Below are positions 37,148 to 47,628 of a DNA stretch of 64,000 nt, in pieces. Under the pieces are notes generated by a model. The model was not told the DNA's origin and did not search any database. It saw only the letters and a program-made list of their open reading frames with translations. The stretch lies in assembly GCA_963724645.1 (NCBI GenBank), contig CAVRVJ010000003.1:1426001-1490000 (forward strand), in the 5' to 3' direction. Positions within the stretch are counted from its first letter, which is position 1. Every line of letters begins with the position of its first letter. A program made the position numbers and the translations under genes. Origin of the DNA: CAVXSP01 sp963724645. Its GTDB lineage: Bacteria > Acidobacteriota > Vicinamibacteria > Vicinamibacterales > SCN-69-37.

Positions 37148-37381
37148 GCACGGAGTGCGTCGAGGCAGATAACCCTACAAACTTAGCAGTACCAATTGTG
37201 TGCCGGCAAGCCGAGCGCGCGATAGTGGCCGAAGCGCCTGCTTCATCGTCATGCTCGACGGCCGTCGGTCAGCTCCCGCCGCCGCAGCGACAAACCGCTT
37301 GCCCGGCCTTGGTCCCGGTGGTAACGTCGCCGGAAATCAATTACAACCCGGGCCGAGACACCAATCATGATGGAGTCCCCG

Positions 37382-40247
37382 ATGAAGACCATTGCTCCAC
37401 GAGCATGGATTGTCCTTACCCTTACCGCAACCGTGACTGCGGCGAGCCTGTCGCTGACCGCGCAGATGCCCGCGTCGGGCGCGCCCGCCGGTCAGGCGCC
37501 GAATGGCGCAGCAGGACAGGGCGGTCGAGGCGCCGGTGGTCGCGGCGGCCCCAACGCCAACGACCCGATCAATGCCGACGTGGATTATTCGAAGAAGCCG
37601 CCGGTGCTCCCGAAGACGCCCGACGAGGAGTTGAAGCAGTTCATCCTGCAGCCGGGGTATCGCCTCGAACTGGTCATGTCCGACCCGGAGATTCAGGAAC
37701 CGGCGGCGATCGCGTTCGACGGCAACGGCCGGATGTTCGTGCTCGAGCAGCGCGGATACATGCACGATGCCGACGCGACCGGTGAGCTCGACCCGGTCGG
37801 CCGGATCTCGCTCCACACCGACACCGACAACGACGGCGTCTACGACAAGCACACCGTCTTCGTCGACCACCTGATCTTTCCGCGTTTTGTCACGCCGTTC
37901 GGACCGAATGCGATTCTGACCAAGGAATCGAACGCCGACGAAGTCTGGAAGTTCACGGACACCAACGGCGACGGCGTCGCCGACAAGAAGGAGTTGTTCG
38001 ACACCGGATACGGCCGCACCGGCAACGTCGAGCACCAGGAAGCGTTTCTGACCTGGTCGATGGACAACTGGATGTACAGCACGTACAACGCGTTTCGCGC
38101 GCGGTGGACGCCGAACGGCATCGTGAAGGAGACCACCGGGGCAAACGGGTCGGCATGGGGCGTGACGCAGGACAACGACGGCAAACAGTGGTTCCAGGGA
38201 GGGGCGAGCGGCCTGCCTTCCTACTGGCAGTTCCCGATCGTGTACGGCAACTTCGGGGGCGGCCGCGGCGCCAGCTCGATGGATCCGGACCTCGCGATTC
38301 CCTGGGGCGCGCCGATTCGCATCGCCGACATGCAGGGCGGCATGGCCGTGATCCGCATGCCCGACGGATCGCTCAAGAGCACGACCGCGGGCGCCGGCGG
38401 CAACATCTACCGGGGCGATCGACTGCCCAAGGACCTCGTCGGCGACTATTTCTACGGCGAGCAGGTCGCGCGCATCGTTCGCCGCGTCCGCGCGGAGAAG
38501 GACGAAGGCCTGACGATGATCCGCAACGCGTACGCGGGCAACGAATTCCTGAAGTCGCTCGACCCGTACTTCCGCCCGGTCGACAACACCACCGCGCCCG
38601 ACGGCACAATGTACATCGCGGACATGTACCACGGAATCATCCAGGAGTCCCAGTGGACCCCACGAGGTTCGTACCTGCGCGCGAAGATCGAGCAGTACGA
38701 CCTCGACAAGGTCATCCACAAGGGCCGGATCTGGCGGCTGGTCTACGACGGCGTCAAGCGCGACCACTCCGACGCGCTCGACCGCGACAAGACCGTGCCG
38801 CGCATGAACAATGAGACCGCGGCACAGCTCGTCACACACCTTGCGCATCCGAACGGCTGGTGGCGCGACACCGCGCAGCAACTGCTCGTCCTCAAGCAGG
38901 ACAAGTCGGTCGTGCCGGCGCTGCAGCGCGATGGCGAAGAGCTCGCCGAATCTGCTCGCGCGCTTCCATGCGATGTGGACGCTCGAAGGTCTCGGCGCGC
39001 TCGACGCCGCGCTCGTGCGCCAGCAGATGGAGGATCCGTGAGCCGCGGATGCGCGTGCAGGCGATCCGCGCGAGCGAGACGCTTTACAAGGCCGGCGACA
39101 AGTCATTCGCGGCCGACTACAAGCGTCTGGCAAAGGACTCCGAGCGTCGACGTCGTCATGCAGTCGATGCTGACCATGAACCGATGGAAGGTGCCGGACG
39201 CCACGGCGACGATCAAGGCGGTGGCCGACAGCAACAAGGCGAGAGGAGTGCAGACGGTCGCGAGCGCGGTGCTGAATCCGTCGGCGCCGCTCGCCGGTGG
39301 ACGCGGCGCTGCGGGCGGCGGCGGCCCTGGCGCTCACGCCCGAACAGCAGAACGCGATCGAGCGCGGCGCGCGATTTACAACGAGTTGTGCTTCACCTGC
39401 CACGGCAACGACGGCTACGGCACGCCGCAGGCCGGAGAGCAACTCGACGATGGGACCGCCGCTGGCCGGGTCGCCGCGCGTGAATGGCCACCGCGACTAC
39501 GTCGTCAATGCCGTGCTGCACGGATTGACCGGGCCGATCGGCGACAAGAGCTACACCGAAGTCATGATTCCGATGGGACCAGAACAGGGACGAGTGGATC
39601 GCCGACGGTGGCGTCGTACGTTCGCAACAGCTTCGGCAATGCCGGCTCGCTTCGTGACGCCCGCCGACGTCGCGCGCGTGCGCGCGGCGACGGCGGCTCG
39701 CAAGACGCCGTGGACGATCGCTGAGCTGACCGCGGGGTTGCCCACAGTCGTCGTCAATGATGGATGGAAGGTGACGGCCAGCCATAACGAGCCCGCAGCC
39801 GCGGGCGCTCTGAGCCTGGCGTCGTGGAGTTCGTCATCGCCGCAGGAACCCGGCATCTGGTTCCAGGTGGAGCTGCCGGCTCCAGCAGCGATCACAGAGG
39901 TGCAGTTCAACTCCGGATCCGGTGGGCGCGGTGGCGGCGGCCGAGGTGGCCCCGCTGGCCCCGGTGGGCGCGGTGGACGAGCAGGTGCGGCACCGGCCGC
40001 CGGGGGCGAGGGGCCGGTCGCACCGCTTCCTCCGCCGATCGTTGGTTACCCGCGAGGCTTCCGCGTGCAGACGTCGATGGACGGTGCCACGTGGACGTCC
40101 GTGGCCGAGGGTCAGGGTTCCAGTGCGACGACCAACATCACGTTCGCGCCGGTGCGCGCGAGGTTTGTCCGGCTGACGACGACCGCCGCGGATCCGGCGC
40201 TGTGGTCGATTCAGAATTTTCGGTTGTATCAACAACAGGGACGGTAG
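37382..40247 (+). CDS. Exported PVC-type propeller dehydrogenase with cytochrome c and C-terminal binding domain (many frameshifts)
   Basis: ATG 37382 behind GGAG starts a signal peptide, a Gly-rich linker (37470-37565) and a propeller with YRLELVMSDPEIQEPAAIAF and KFTDTNGDGVADKKELFDTG. The first frame is clean to about 38940; breaks follow near 39040, 39155, 39300, 39375, 39450 and 39590. Pieces beyond include HEAT-like MRVQAIRASETLYKAGDKSF, a haem site CFTCH (39389-39403) and a galactose-binding-like domain (FQVELPAPAAITEVQF to QNFRLYQQQGR). About 950 residues repaired. It probably oxidises a sugar-like substrate and passes electrons to its own haem. Confidence 0.8.
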
Positions 40248-40318
40248 TTTCCGCGCGAATTCCCGGAGGAGGGACGGGTCGGCGTCGCGTCTGAGGGTTT
40301 GTTCGCGACGGCCAGCCC

Positions 40319-40459
40319 TCATTCCTCCCAGCGAAAGCGGTTGACCGCGACGACCCAGAAGAGCGCGGCGAAACCAACCAGGACCAGCATTGGCATTACG
40401 GCGCTGCTGACCGCGACCAGGCTGCCGAAGGACTTGTGGACCTTTCTGACCTGCAGCAT
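40319..40459 (-). pseudogene. Scar joining an ABC ATPase start to a permease end
   Basis: The 46 codons from ATG 40459 read MLQVRKVHKSFGSLVAV, which is a typical first strand of an ABC ATPase, and then at once MPMLVLVGFAALFWVVAVNR to a stop, which looks like the last helix and basic tail of an ABC-2 permease. Everything between (Walker A, signature and most of the permease) is absent. An internal deletion or an assembly collapse is the likely cause. Confidence 0.5.
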
Positions 40460-40674
40460 CGGGACTCTCTGGGTCCCGGCATCGTGACATGCAGCGAGGG
40501 CCGGCGACGGGCAAATCGGCGAATCGCCACCGTGGCCCGACCAGTGGCGCATCGGGACGGCGTTCACCTTCCAGTCCGCGCCGGCCCCGAGGAACCCGTG
40601 CGGTCACAACGGCGGATTGCGTCATCGGCCGAGCTGCGGGAGCACGCCCGTCTGCTGAAGCAGTTCCATCATGG

Positions 40675-42525
40675 CTACTTCCCGTCGGGCGGAAGCACCG
40701 TGACGGCGATGTGCGACGGGGCGGCCGGCGAATGGTGGACCGTGTGCGTCTGCGCCTTGAAGTCCGACGCTTTCGCCTCGAAGATGTTCGCCACGTACGT
40801 CTGAGGGTTCCGGTCGTACAACGGGAACCAGGTGCTCTGCACCTGCACCATGACGCGGTGACCTTTGAGGAACCGGTACAGCTGTTCGTGGAGGTCCACG
40901 GTGAAGGCCGTGACCGCGTTCCTCGGGAGCGGCTGCGGCTTGCTCCAGCTCTTGTAGTACCGGCCGCGCATGATGTCGCCCGCGACCATCAACTCATAGC
41001 CACCCATTCTCGGCCCCGTGGGCTCGCTCTGCGCGGTGTCCGGGTAGACGTCGATCAACTTCACGACCCAGTCGGCGTCGGTGCCCGTGGTGCCCGCATA
41101 CAGGTGCGCGATCACGTCGCCGGCGATGACGAAATCGGCTTCGAGCGGGTCCGACTCCCAGGAGAGCACGTCCGGCCGGTTCTGCACGAACCGCTGGTCC
41201 TCGACGAGCCACTGGCTCCACCGCGTGCCGTCAATTGGTCGCGCGATGTACGGAATCGGGTGCGTCGGGTCCGACACGTACGACTCCGATCCGCCCGAGG
41301 TCGGCGGATCGAACGAGACCTTGCCGTTCTCGCGAAGATAGAGCCGGGCCGGGGTCGCTTCGTTTGGCGGCCAGGCGCTGAATGTGTGCCACTGGCCTTC
41401 GTTGACCTCGTACATGTACGCGTTGGCGAACGCGCCGTCGCCCCGGCCATGCAGGTAGTAGGCAAACCACGGGCGCTGGATCTTGTCGCGGAAGTACACG
41501 CCAATGCCGGTCCCGAACTTGATGGGCCCGATGGCGTCGCCCGAGCCCGACCAGCCGCCGTGAGACCACGGGCCGAGCACGATGGAGTTCCAGTGGTTCG
41601 TGTCGTTCTTCTCGAGCGTCGCGATACGCTTCCTGCGGACCGAAGATGTCCTCCTGATCCCAATAGCCGCCGACGTTCAGCACCGGGACGTCCGGCCTGG
41701 TCAGGACGCGCTGCATGGCTTTCGCCTGCCAGTACTCGTCCCACGCCGGATGAGCTTTGAAGCCGGTCCAGGACGGCAAGCTGTCGATGCCGTTCTTCTC
41801 GCCGAGGTCCTTGAGGGTCGGGAACCTGAGGTACCAGTCATACCGGTCGTAGCGGTCGAACTTGAGCGGCGACGGCGTTCCGCGTGGCCATTCCATGCTC
41901 GTCGCGTACTCCACACCGAACGACTGCCGGAATGCGCCCTGATGAAAGAAATCGTCGCCCATCCAGGTGTCGGTCATCGGGGCCTGCGGCGAGATCGCTT
42001 TGAGGGCGGGGTGCGGATTCACACCGGCGATCCCCGCGAGCCATCCCGGATAGGACACGCCCATCACCCCGACGCGGCCGTTGTTGTTCGGAACGTTCTT
42101 GACGAGCCAGTCGATCGTGTCGTAGGTGTCGGTCGCTTCGTCCACGCCTTTCGGGTCCTTCGGATCATGCAACGCGCCGTTCATCACGAATTGCCCGGCC
42201 GACTTGCCCGTGCCGCGTGCGTCCTCGAACACGAAGGCGTAGCCATCCCGCGCCAGTTCCTGATAAGCCGACCCGAGGGGGCCGGGCTTGAGGTTCCCGT
42301 CGACGCCGTAGGGCGTCCGGATCAGCATGATCGGCAGCGGCGATGTCGTGGCCTTCGGCGAGACGACGACGGCATGGAGCGTCACGCCGTCCCGCATCCG
42401 ATCGACACCTCACGCCGGTCCCAGTCGTCGGCGCGCGTGGGATCCTGTGCGCGCGGCGGTACAAAGGCGCCGAGTGCCGGCGCGAGGAACGCGAAGGCTG
42501 CAAGGGCGAACAGACGGCGGAGCAT
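40675..42525 (-). CDS. Exported CocE/NonD (X-Pro dipeptidyl-peptidase-like) hydrolase (two frameshifts)
   Basis: ATG 42525 opens a signal peptide (LFALAAFAFLAPALG). Near 42410 the frame moves to MRDGVTLHAVVVSPK, the usual start of the catalytic domain. GVMGVSYPGWLAGIAG has the nucleophilic Ser, and after a second break near 41625 GPWSHGGWSG has the catalytic His. The C-terminal jelly roll (TAFTVDLHEQLYRFLKGHRV) ends the protein at about 615 residues. The family cleaves peptides or esters; the substrate is not known. It converges on the propeller dehydrogenase gene. Confidence 0.85.
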
Positions 42526-42677
42526 GACGCGCACGGACAGCCTGCTTGGAATGACCGCGGATCTTATCCCATGCAGGCGCCGCAAGACCAGAGGTCTTTA
42601 CCCTTCGTGTTTGACGTGGCGGAAAGTGGTTTACGGGATTAGGCATGGCACCAGGTCGGTTCCTGAGGAGAACGCGA

Positions 42678-43722
42678 ATGAAGTATGCGCGGGCGCTCGT
42701 TGCCGTGTTCCTGCTCGGGTCGCTGACCCTCGCCGCCAGGGCTCAGCGTCCGGCCGATGGGCCGCTCTTCGACCTCAAGCCCGTCGTGGACGGCGTGTAC
42801 GCTGCCATTGCCAGGCCCATACAAGATCAACTGCAACGCCGTCGTCATCGCGCTCGCCGACAGCGTGCTGGTGGTGGACACGCACTCCAAGCCTTCCGCG
42901 GCGCGCGCCCTGATCGCCCAGATCAAGTCCACGACTCAACAAGCCGGTCAAGTACGTCGTGGACACGCACTTTCACTGGGATCACTTCCGAGGCAACGAG
43001 GCGTATCCCGCCGCGTGGCCGCAGGGCCTGGAGATCATCGCCTCAGAGGCCACTCGCGAGGACATCGAGCGCAGGGGCCTGCCCCGCGTGAAGTACGAAA
43101 TCCTCGAAATGCCCAAGCAGATCGAGGCGTTGAAAGCAGGACTTGGCCAAGGCCACTGACGCCGCCAGAAAGGCCGACCTCCAGGGAAACCTGGCACAGG
43201 CGGAAAGCTACCTGGCCGAGCTGAAAGCGATGCACGTGACGTTGCCGTCCCTCACGTTCGACCGCAGCTTCACAATCAACGACAAGGCCCGCACGGTGCA
43301 GATCCTCTGGCTCGGCAAGGCGCACACCGACGGCGACGTGTTCGTCTATCTGCCCAGGGAACGATTCATCGCCACGGGGACGCGCTCCACGGGTGGACGC
43401 CGTTCCTGGCCGATGGTCACCCGTACGACTGGGTCCGTACGCTCCAGGCCGCCGAGCAACTGGACTTCGACTACGCGGTCGGCGGCCACGGCGACGTGTT
43501 TCGAGGGAAGGCGCAGTTCCAGATGTGGGAGCAGTACCTGACCGACCTGATGCGGAGACGGCTGCCGCCTACACCGAAGGCGCGTCACTCTCAGACGCGG
43601 TCAAGCGTGTGTCCGCGGCGCTCGCGCCAAGATACACGGGCAAGATGCCATCGACGTTCAAGGACGACGTGGTCGGAAACATTCAGAAGGCCTACCGCGT
43701 CATCAGCGGCCAGATGGAATAG
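42678..43722 (+). CDS. Exported metallo-beta-lactamase-fold hydrolase (several frameshifts)
   Basis: ATG 42678 behind GAGGAG starts a signal peptide (ALVAVFLLGSLTLAARAQ). Breaks occur near 42815, 42940, 43140, 43385 and 43550. Across them run NAVVIALADSVLVVDTHSKP, the zinc motif THFHWDHFRGN, WLGKAHTDGDVFVYLPRERF and YAVGGHGDVFRGKAQF. Together they make an MBL-fold enzyme of about 347 residues in the periplasm. Such exported MBL proteins are varied hydrolases, and a lactamase role is not implied. ThuA follows by 21 bases. Confidence 0.8.
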
Positions 43723-43743
43723 CGCCGTTCACCGGAGGCTCCG

Positions 43744-44772
43744 ATGAAAAGACTGCTGCTCGTCACGTTGGCGTGGGCCGGATGGCTGCTGGCGCCGTCG
43801 CCGGCCGTCGCCCAGAATCCGCATGTCATCGTCTATCAGGGCGATCAGGGCCCCGGGCGCGGAAAACACATCGTGTTCCTCGCCGGCGACCACGAGTACC
43901 GATCCGAAGAGACACTGCCGGCGCTCGCCCGCATTCTGGCCAGGCACTACGGATTCAAGTGCAGCGTGTTCTTCACGACGGATCCGAAGACCGGATTCAT
44001 CGAGCCGGGCAACTCGAATATCGCGGGACTCGACGCGCTGAAGACGGCTGACCTGCTGGTGATCTTCCTGCGGTTCCAGGATTTTCCCGACGCGGAGATG
44101 CAGCAGATCGTCGACTACCTCGATCGCGGTGGTCCGGTCGTCGGCCTGCGAACGGCGACCCATGCCTTCGAGATTCTGCGGCCCAACGCGACGTTCCTGA
44201 AGTACACGCGGAACAGCAAGGATCCCGGATTCGCGGGAGGGTTTGGCCGCCAGGTCCTCGGGGAGACGTGGGTGGCGCACTCGGGCACGAATCACCAGCA
44301 GAGCTCGCGCCTGGTGTTACAACCGTCGCAGCTGAATCACCCGATCCTGCGCGGCGTCAAGGATGTGTGGGCCCAGTCGGGCGTCTACACGGCCAGCCCG
44401 CTCGAGGGCAGCCAGATTCTCGCGATGGGCGAGATCCTCGATGGCATGACGCCGGACTCGCCGGTCTCCACGCAGAAGCCGCCGCAGCCTGTCGCATGGT
44501 ACCGCAGCTACACGGGCGCGTCGGGCAAGCCGGCGCGAGTGTTCACGACGACGCACGGGGCGTCGGAGGATTTGCTGAACGACGGCTTCCGTCGCATGCT
44601 GGTGAACGCGTGTCTGTGGGCCGCGGGCCTCGAGGCGAGCATTCGTCCCGACGGCCCCATCGCCTTCGTCGGTCCCTACCGGCCGTCGACGTTCAACTTC
44701 GGGGGGTTCGTCAAAGGGATCAAGCCGGCAGAGATGAGCGGGTGGGATACCCCCATCCCTCCACACAAGTAG
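43744..44772 (+). CDS. Exported ThuA-like domain protein
   Basis: An intact 342-residue protein with a signal peptide ending AVAQ. IVFLAGDHEYRSEETLPALA and LLVIFLRFQDFPDAEMQQIV, followed by GLRTATHAFE and VFTTTHGASEDLLNDGF, belong to the ThuA group (glutamine-amidotransferase-like fold, linked to trehalose or sugar use). It is next to other exported enzymes of a type often found with ThuA in Planctomycetes and Acidobacteria. The reaction is unproven. Confidence 0.85.
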   Translation: MKRLLLVTLAWAGWLLAPSPAVAQNPHVIVYQGDQGPGRGKHIVFLAGDHEYRSEETLPALARILARHYGFKCSVFFTTDPKTGFIEPGNSNIAGLDALKTADLLVIFLRFQDFPDAEMQQIVDYLDRGGPVVGLRTATHAFEILRPNATFLKYTRNSKDPGFAGGFGRQVLGETWVAHSGTNHQQSSRLVLQPSQLNHPILRGVKDVWAQSGVYTASPLEGSQILAMGEILDGMTPDSPVSTQKPPQPVAWYRSYTGASGKPARVFTTTHGASEDLLNDGFRRMLVNACLWAAGLEASIRPDGPIAFVGPYRPSTFNFGGFVKGIKPAEMSGWDTPIPPHK

Positions 44773-44784
44773 TTCTCAAGGTGA

Positions 44785-44852
44785 TTCACATGTAGGCATG
44801 TAGGGGTAATCCTTTGAAGACATTTCTACATTTCTACATGCCTTCATGTGAA
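44785..44852. repeat. Intergenic inverted repeat, 19-base arms
   Basis: TTCACATGTAGGCATGTAG at 44785-44803 pairs with 44834-44852, with one mismatch in 19, around a 30-base loop. The arms contain repeats of CATGTAG and CTACAT. It fills the gap between the ThuA gene and the SGNH-propeller gene. It could be a dispersed palindromic (REP-like) element, an RNA hairpin or a terminator. Confidence 0.6.
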
Positions 44853-44872
44853 AGCTCTTTGGGGTTTTCGAT

Positions 44873-47628
44873 ATGACGAAGACGTACCGCTGGTGCCTGG
44901 CGCTGGGAGTGGGACTCGCGCTCTTGTGGACGACGCCCGCCGGGACCGTCGCCACGGCGCCGTTCGTGCTGCAGGCCAGGGACCACATCTGCATCATCGG
45001 CAACACGCTCGCGGAGCGCATGCAGTTCGATGGCTGGCTCGAGACGCGGCTGCACGCCCGCTTCCCCAGGCTCGATCTGGTGATTCGCAACCTCGGCTGG
45101 GCCGGCGACGAAGTCGGCACGCGGCTACGCGAGCTGAACTTCGGCACTCCTGACGAGTGGCTGAGCGGGCAGCCCGCGCCGATCGGCGGCTACACGGAGA
45201 ACCGATTCGCCGGCGTCGAACGAAAGCCGACGTCATCTTCGCGTTCTTCGGCTACAACGAATCCTACGCGGGGCCGGCCGGCCTCGACGCATTCAAGAAG
45301 ACGCTCGACGACTGGATCACCCACACGCTCGGGCAGAAGTACAACGGGAAGTCCGCGCCGCGCATCGTGCTGTTCTCCCCCATCGCGCACGAGGATCTGC
45401 ACAACCCGGATCTGCCTGATGGCCGGGCGAACAACGAGCGGCTGGCGCTGTACACGCGGGCGATGGCGGATGTCGCCGCGGCTCGCGGTATACGTTTCGT
45501 CGATCTCTTCACGCCGACGCGGCAAGCGTACCTCGACGCGAAATCGCCTCTCACGTCGAACGGCGTGCACCTGAACGCCGAGGGCAACCGCCGCATCGCC
45601 GAGATCATCGACCGCGATCTTTTCGGGCCGCCGCCCGCATCGAGCGCGGCCTTCCTTGCCCGGCTGCGCCAGGCGGTTGTCGACAGGAACACGCTGTGGT
45701 TCGACCGGTACCGGGTGACCGACGGGTACTCGACGTACGGCGAACGGGCGTTCCTGACGTTCATCAAGGGCAACCCGCGCGACGTCAGCCGTAATCAGGT
45801 TACGCGGCAGGAAGATGTGCTGCCGACCAACTACGAGGTGCTCGAGCGCGAGTTGTCGGTGCTCGACATCATGACCGCAAATCGCGACCGCCGCATCTGG
45901 GCCGTCGCGCGCGGCGTGACACCGCCGGCGGCGACACTCAAAGTCGACGACACCGATACGCCGTCCTTCATCAACGCCGGGACCAACGAACCGGGCCCCG
46001 GACCGGACGGCGCGCACGTGTTTCTTCCCGGCGACGAAGCGACGGAGAAGATGACGCTCGCCAAAGGCATCAAGGCGGAGCTGTTCGCGTCAGAACGGGA
46101 ATTCCCTGATCTCGTCGAATCCGGTCCAGATGGCGTTCGACACCAAGGGCCGCCTGTGGGTGGCGTGCTGGAAGAACTACCCGCACTGGCAGCCGAAGAC
46201 GCCCATGGACGACAAGCTGATCATTCTCGAGGACACCGACGGCGACGGAAAGGCCGACAAGCGGACGGTGTTCGCGGGCGACCTGAAAAACCCGACCGGC
46301 TTCGAGTTCTACAACGGGGGCGTCATCCTCGCACAGGCGCCAAACCTCGTGTTCCTCAAGGACACGAACGGCGACGACAAGTACGACGTCAAAGAGATTC
46401 TGCTAAGCGGCTTCGACACCGCCGACACGCACCACACACTCAACAGCTTCACATTCGATCCGGGCGGGGCGCTTTACATGCAGGAAGGGCTGTTCATGCG
46501 CACGCAGGTCGAGTCGCCCTGGGGTCCGACCACGCGCGAAGCCGACGGCGCGGTCTTCCGGTTCGAGCCGCGCACGTCAAAGATCGAAGTCTACATTCCG
46601 ATGAACTTTCCCAACCCCCACGGACACGTCTTTGACTACTGGGGACGCGACATCGTGAACGACGCGACGAACAGCCAGCCGTTTTACGGACCGGCGATTT
46701 CGACCAAACGTTACTTCCCGGCGATGGTGCCCAAGAGCACCGCGCCCAAGCCGGGGACATTCCGGGACGGTCGACCGGCGGCACCGAGATTCTCTCGAGC
46801 CGGCACTTCCCCGAGGAACTGCAGGGAAATTTCCTTGCGCTCAATGTCATCACGCACCGAGGTATCCTCAACTTCAAGCTGAGCGAGGACGGGGCGGGCC
46901 TGAAATCGCAGATCGTCGATCCGCTGCTGGTGTCGGCGGACCAGAGCTTCCGGCCGGTGGACGCCGAGGTCGGGCCCGACGGTGCGTTGTACGTGCTCGA
47001 CTGGCAGAACCCCATCATCGGCCACATGCAACACAACCTGCGCGACACCTCGCGCGACCACGATCATGGCCGCATTTACCGCCTGACGGCCGTTGGCCGT
47101 CCGCTGCTGACGCCGGCGAGAATCGCCGGACAGCCGATCCCGGCGCTGCTCGACCTGCTCAAGGAACCCGAGGATCGCGTCCGCTACCGCACCAAGATCG
47201 AGCTGAGCGCTCGCGACACGACAGCCGTGCTGACGGCCCTTCAGACGTGGATCGATCGCCTGGACCCGAAGGACCCGCGGTACGAGCACCACATGATGGA
47301 AGCCCTCTGGGTTCAGCAGTGGCACAATCGCGTGAACGAGACTCTCCTGAAGCGGATGCTGCGGTCGCCCGAGCCCTGGGCGCGCGCGGCCGCCACGCGC
47401 GTGCTGTGCTACTGGCGCGATCGCGTCGCAAATCCGCTGGCGCTGCTGAAGGTGCAGGTCAATGACGAACATCCGGGTGTGCGGCTGGAGGCCGTGCGGG
47501 CCGCCAGCTTCTTCCAGACATCGGAGGCCGCTGCCGTGGCACTCGAGTCGCTCAATCAGCCGCAGGATCGCTTCCTGAAGTTTGCGCTGGACCAGACGAT
47601 GGATACGCTGAAGCCGTTCGTCCGATGA
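44873..47628 (+). CDS. Exported SGNH-like / PVC-type propeller dehydrogenase fusion (three frameshifts)
   Basis: ATG 44873 opens a signal peptide and an SGNH-hydrolase-like domain (about residues 35-240) with IIGNTLAERMQFDGW, FAFFGYNES and TSNGVHLNAEGNRRIAEII. The nucleophile block reads GNT rather than GDS. The frame breaks near 45220, 46125 and 46780, continuing through a propeller (IILEDTDGDGKADKRTVFAG, VDAEVGPDGALYVLDWQNPI) and HEAT-like helices (EHPGVRLEAVRAASFFQTSE). About 918 residues repaired. It is coupled to the next gene by an ATGA overlap and probably oxidises or binds a carbohydrate in the periplasm. Confidence 0.8.

Noticed and set aside
37337..39442. Minus-strand open frame of 701 codons
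   Set aside because: Antisense shadow of the first propeller dehydrogenase. The high GC of third positions leaves the opposite frame free of stops.
40489..41760. Plus-strand open frame of 423 codons
   Set aside because: It lies over the CocE-type hydrolase and has no recognisable fold or start signal.
42678..43722. Antibiotic-resistance beta-lactamase
   Set aside because: The HxHxDH fold is general to many hydrolases, and the protein sits among carbohydrate-related exported enzymes.
44873..45600. A separate SGNH esterase gene
   Set aside because: No stop or new start separates it from the propeller part once the frameshift near 46125 is allowed for, and such fusions are known.
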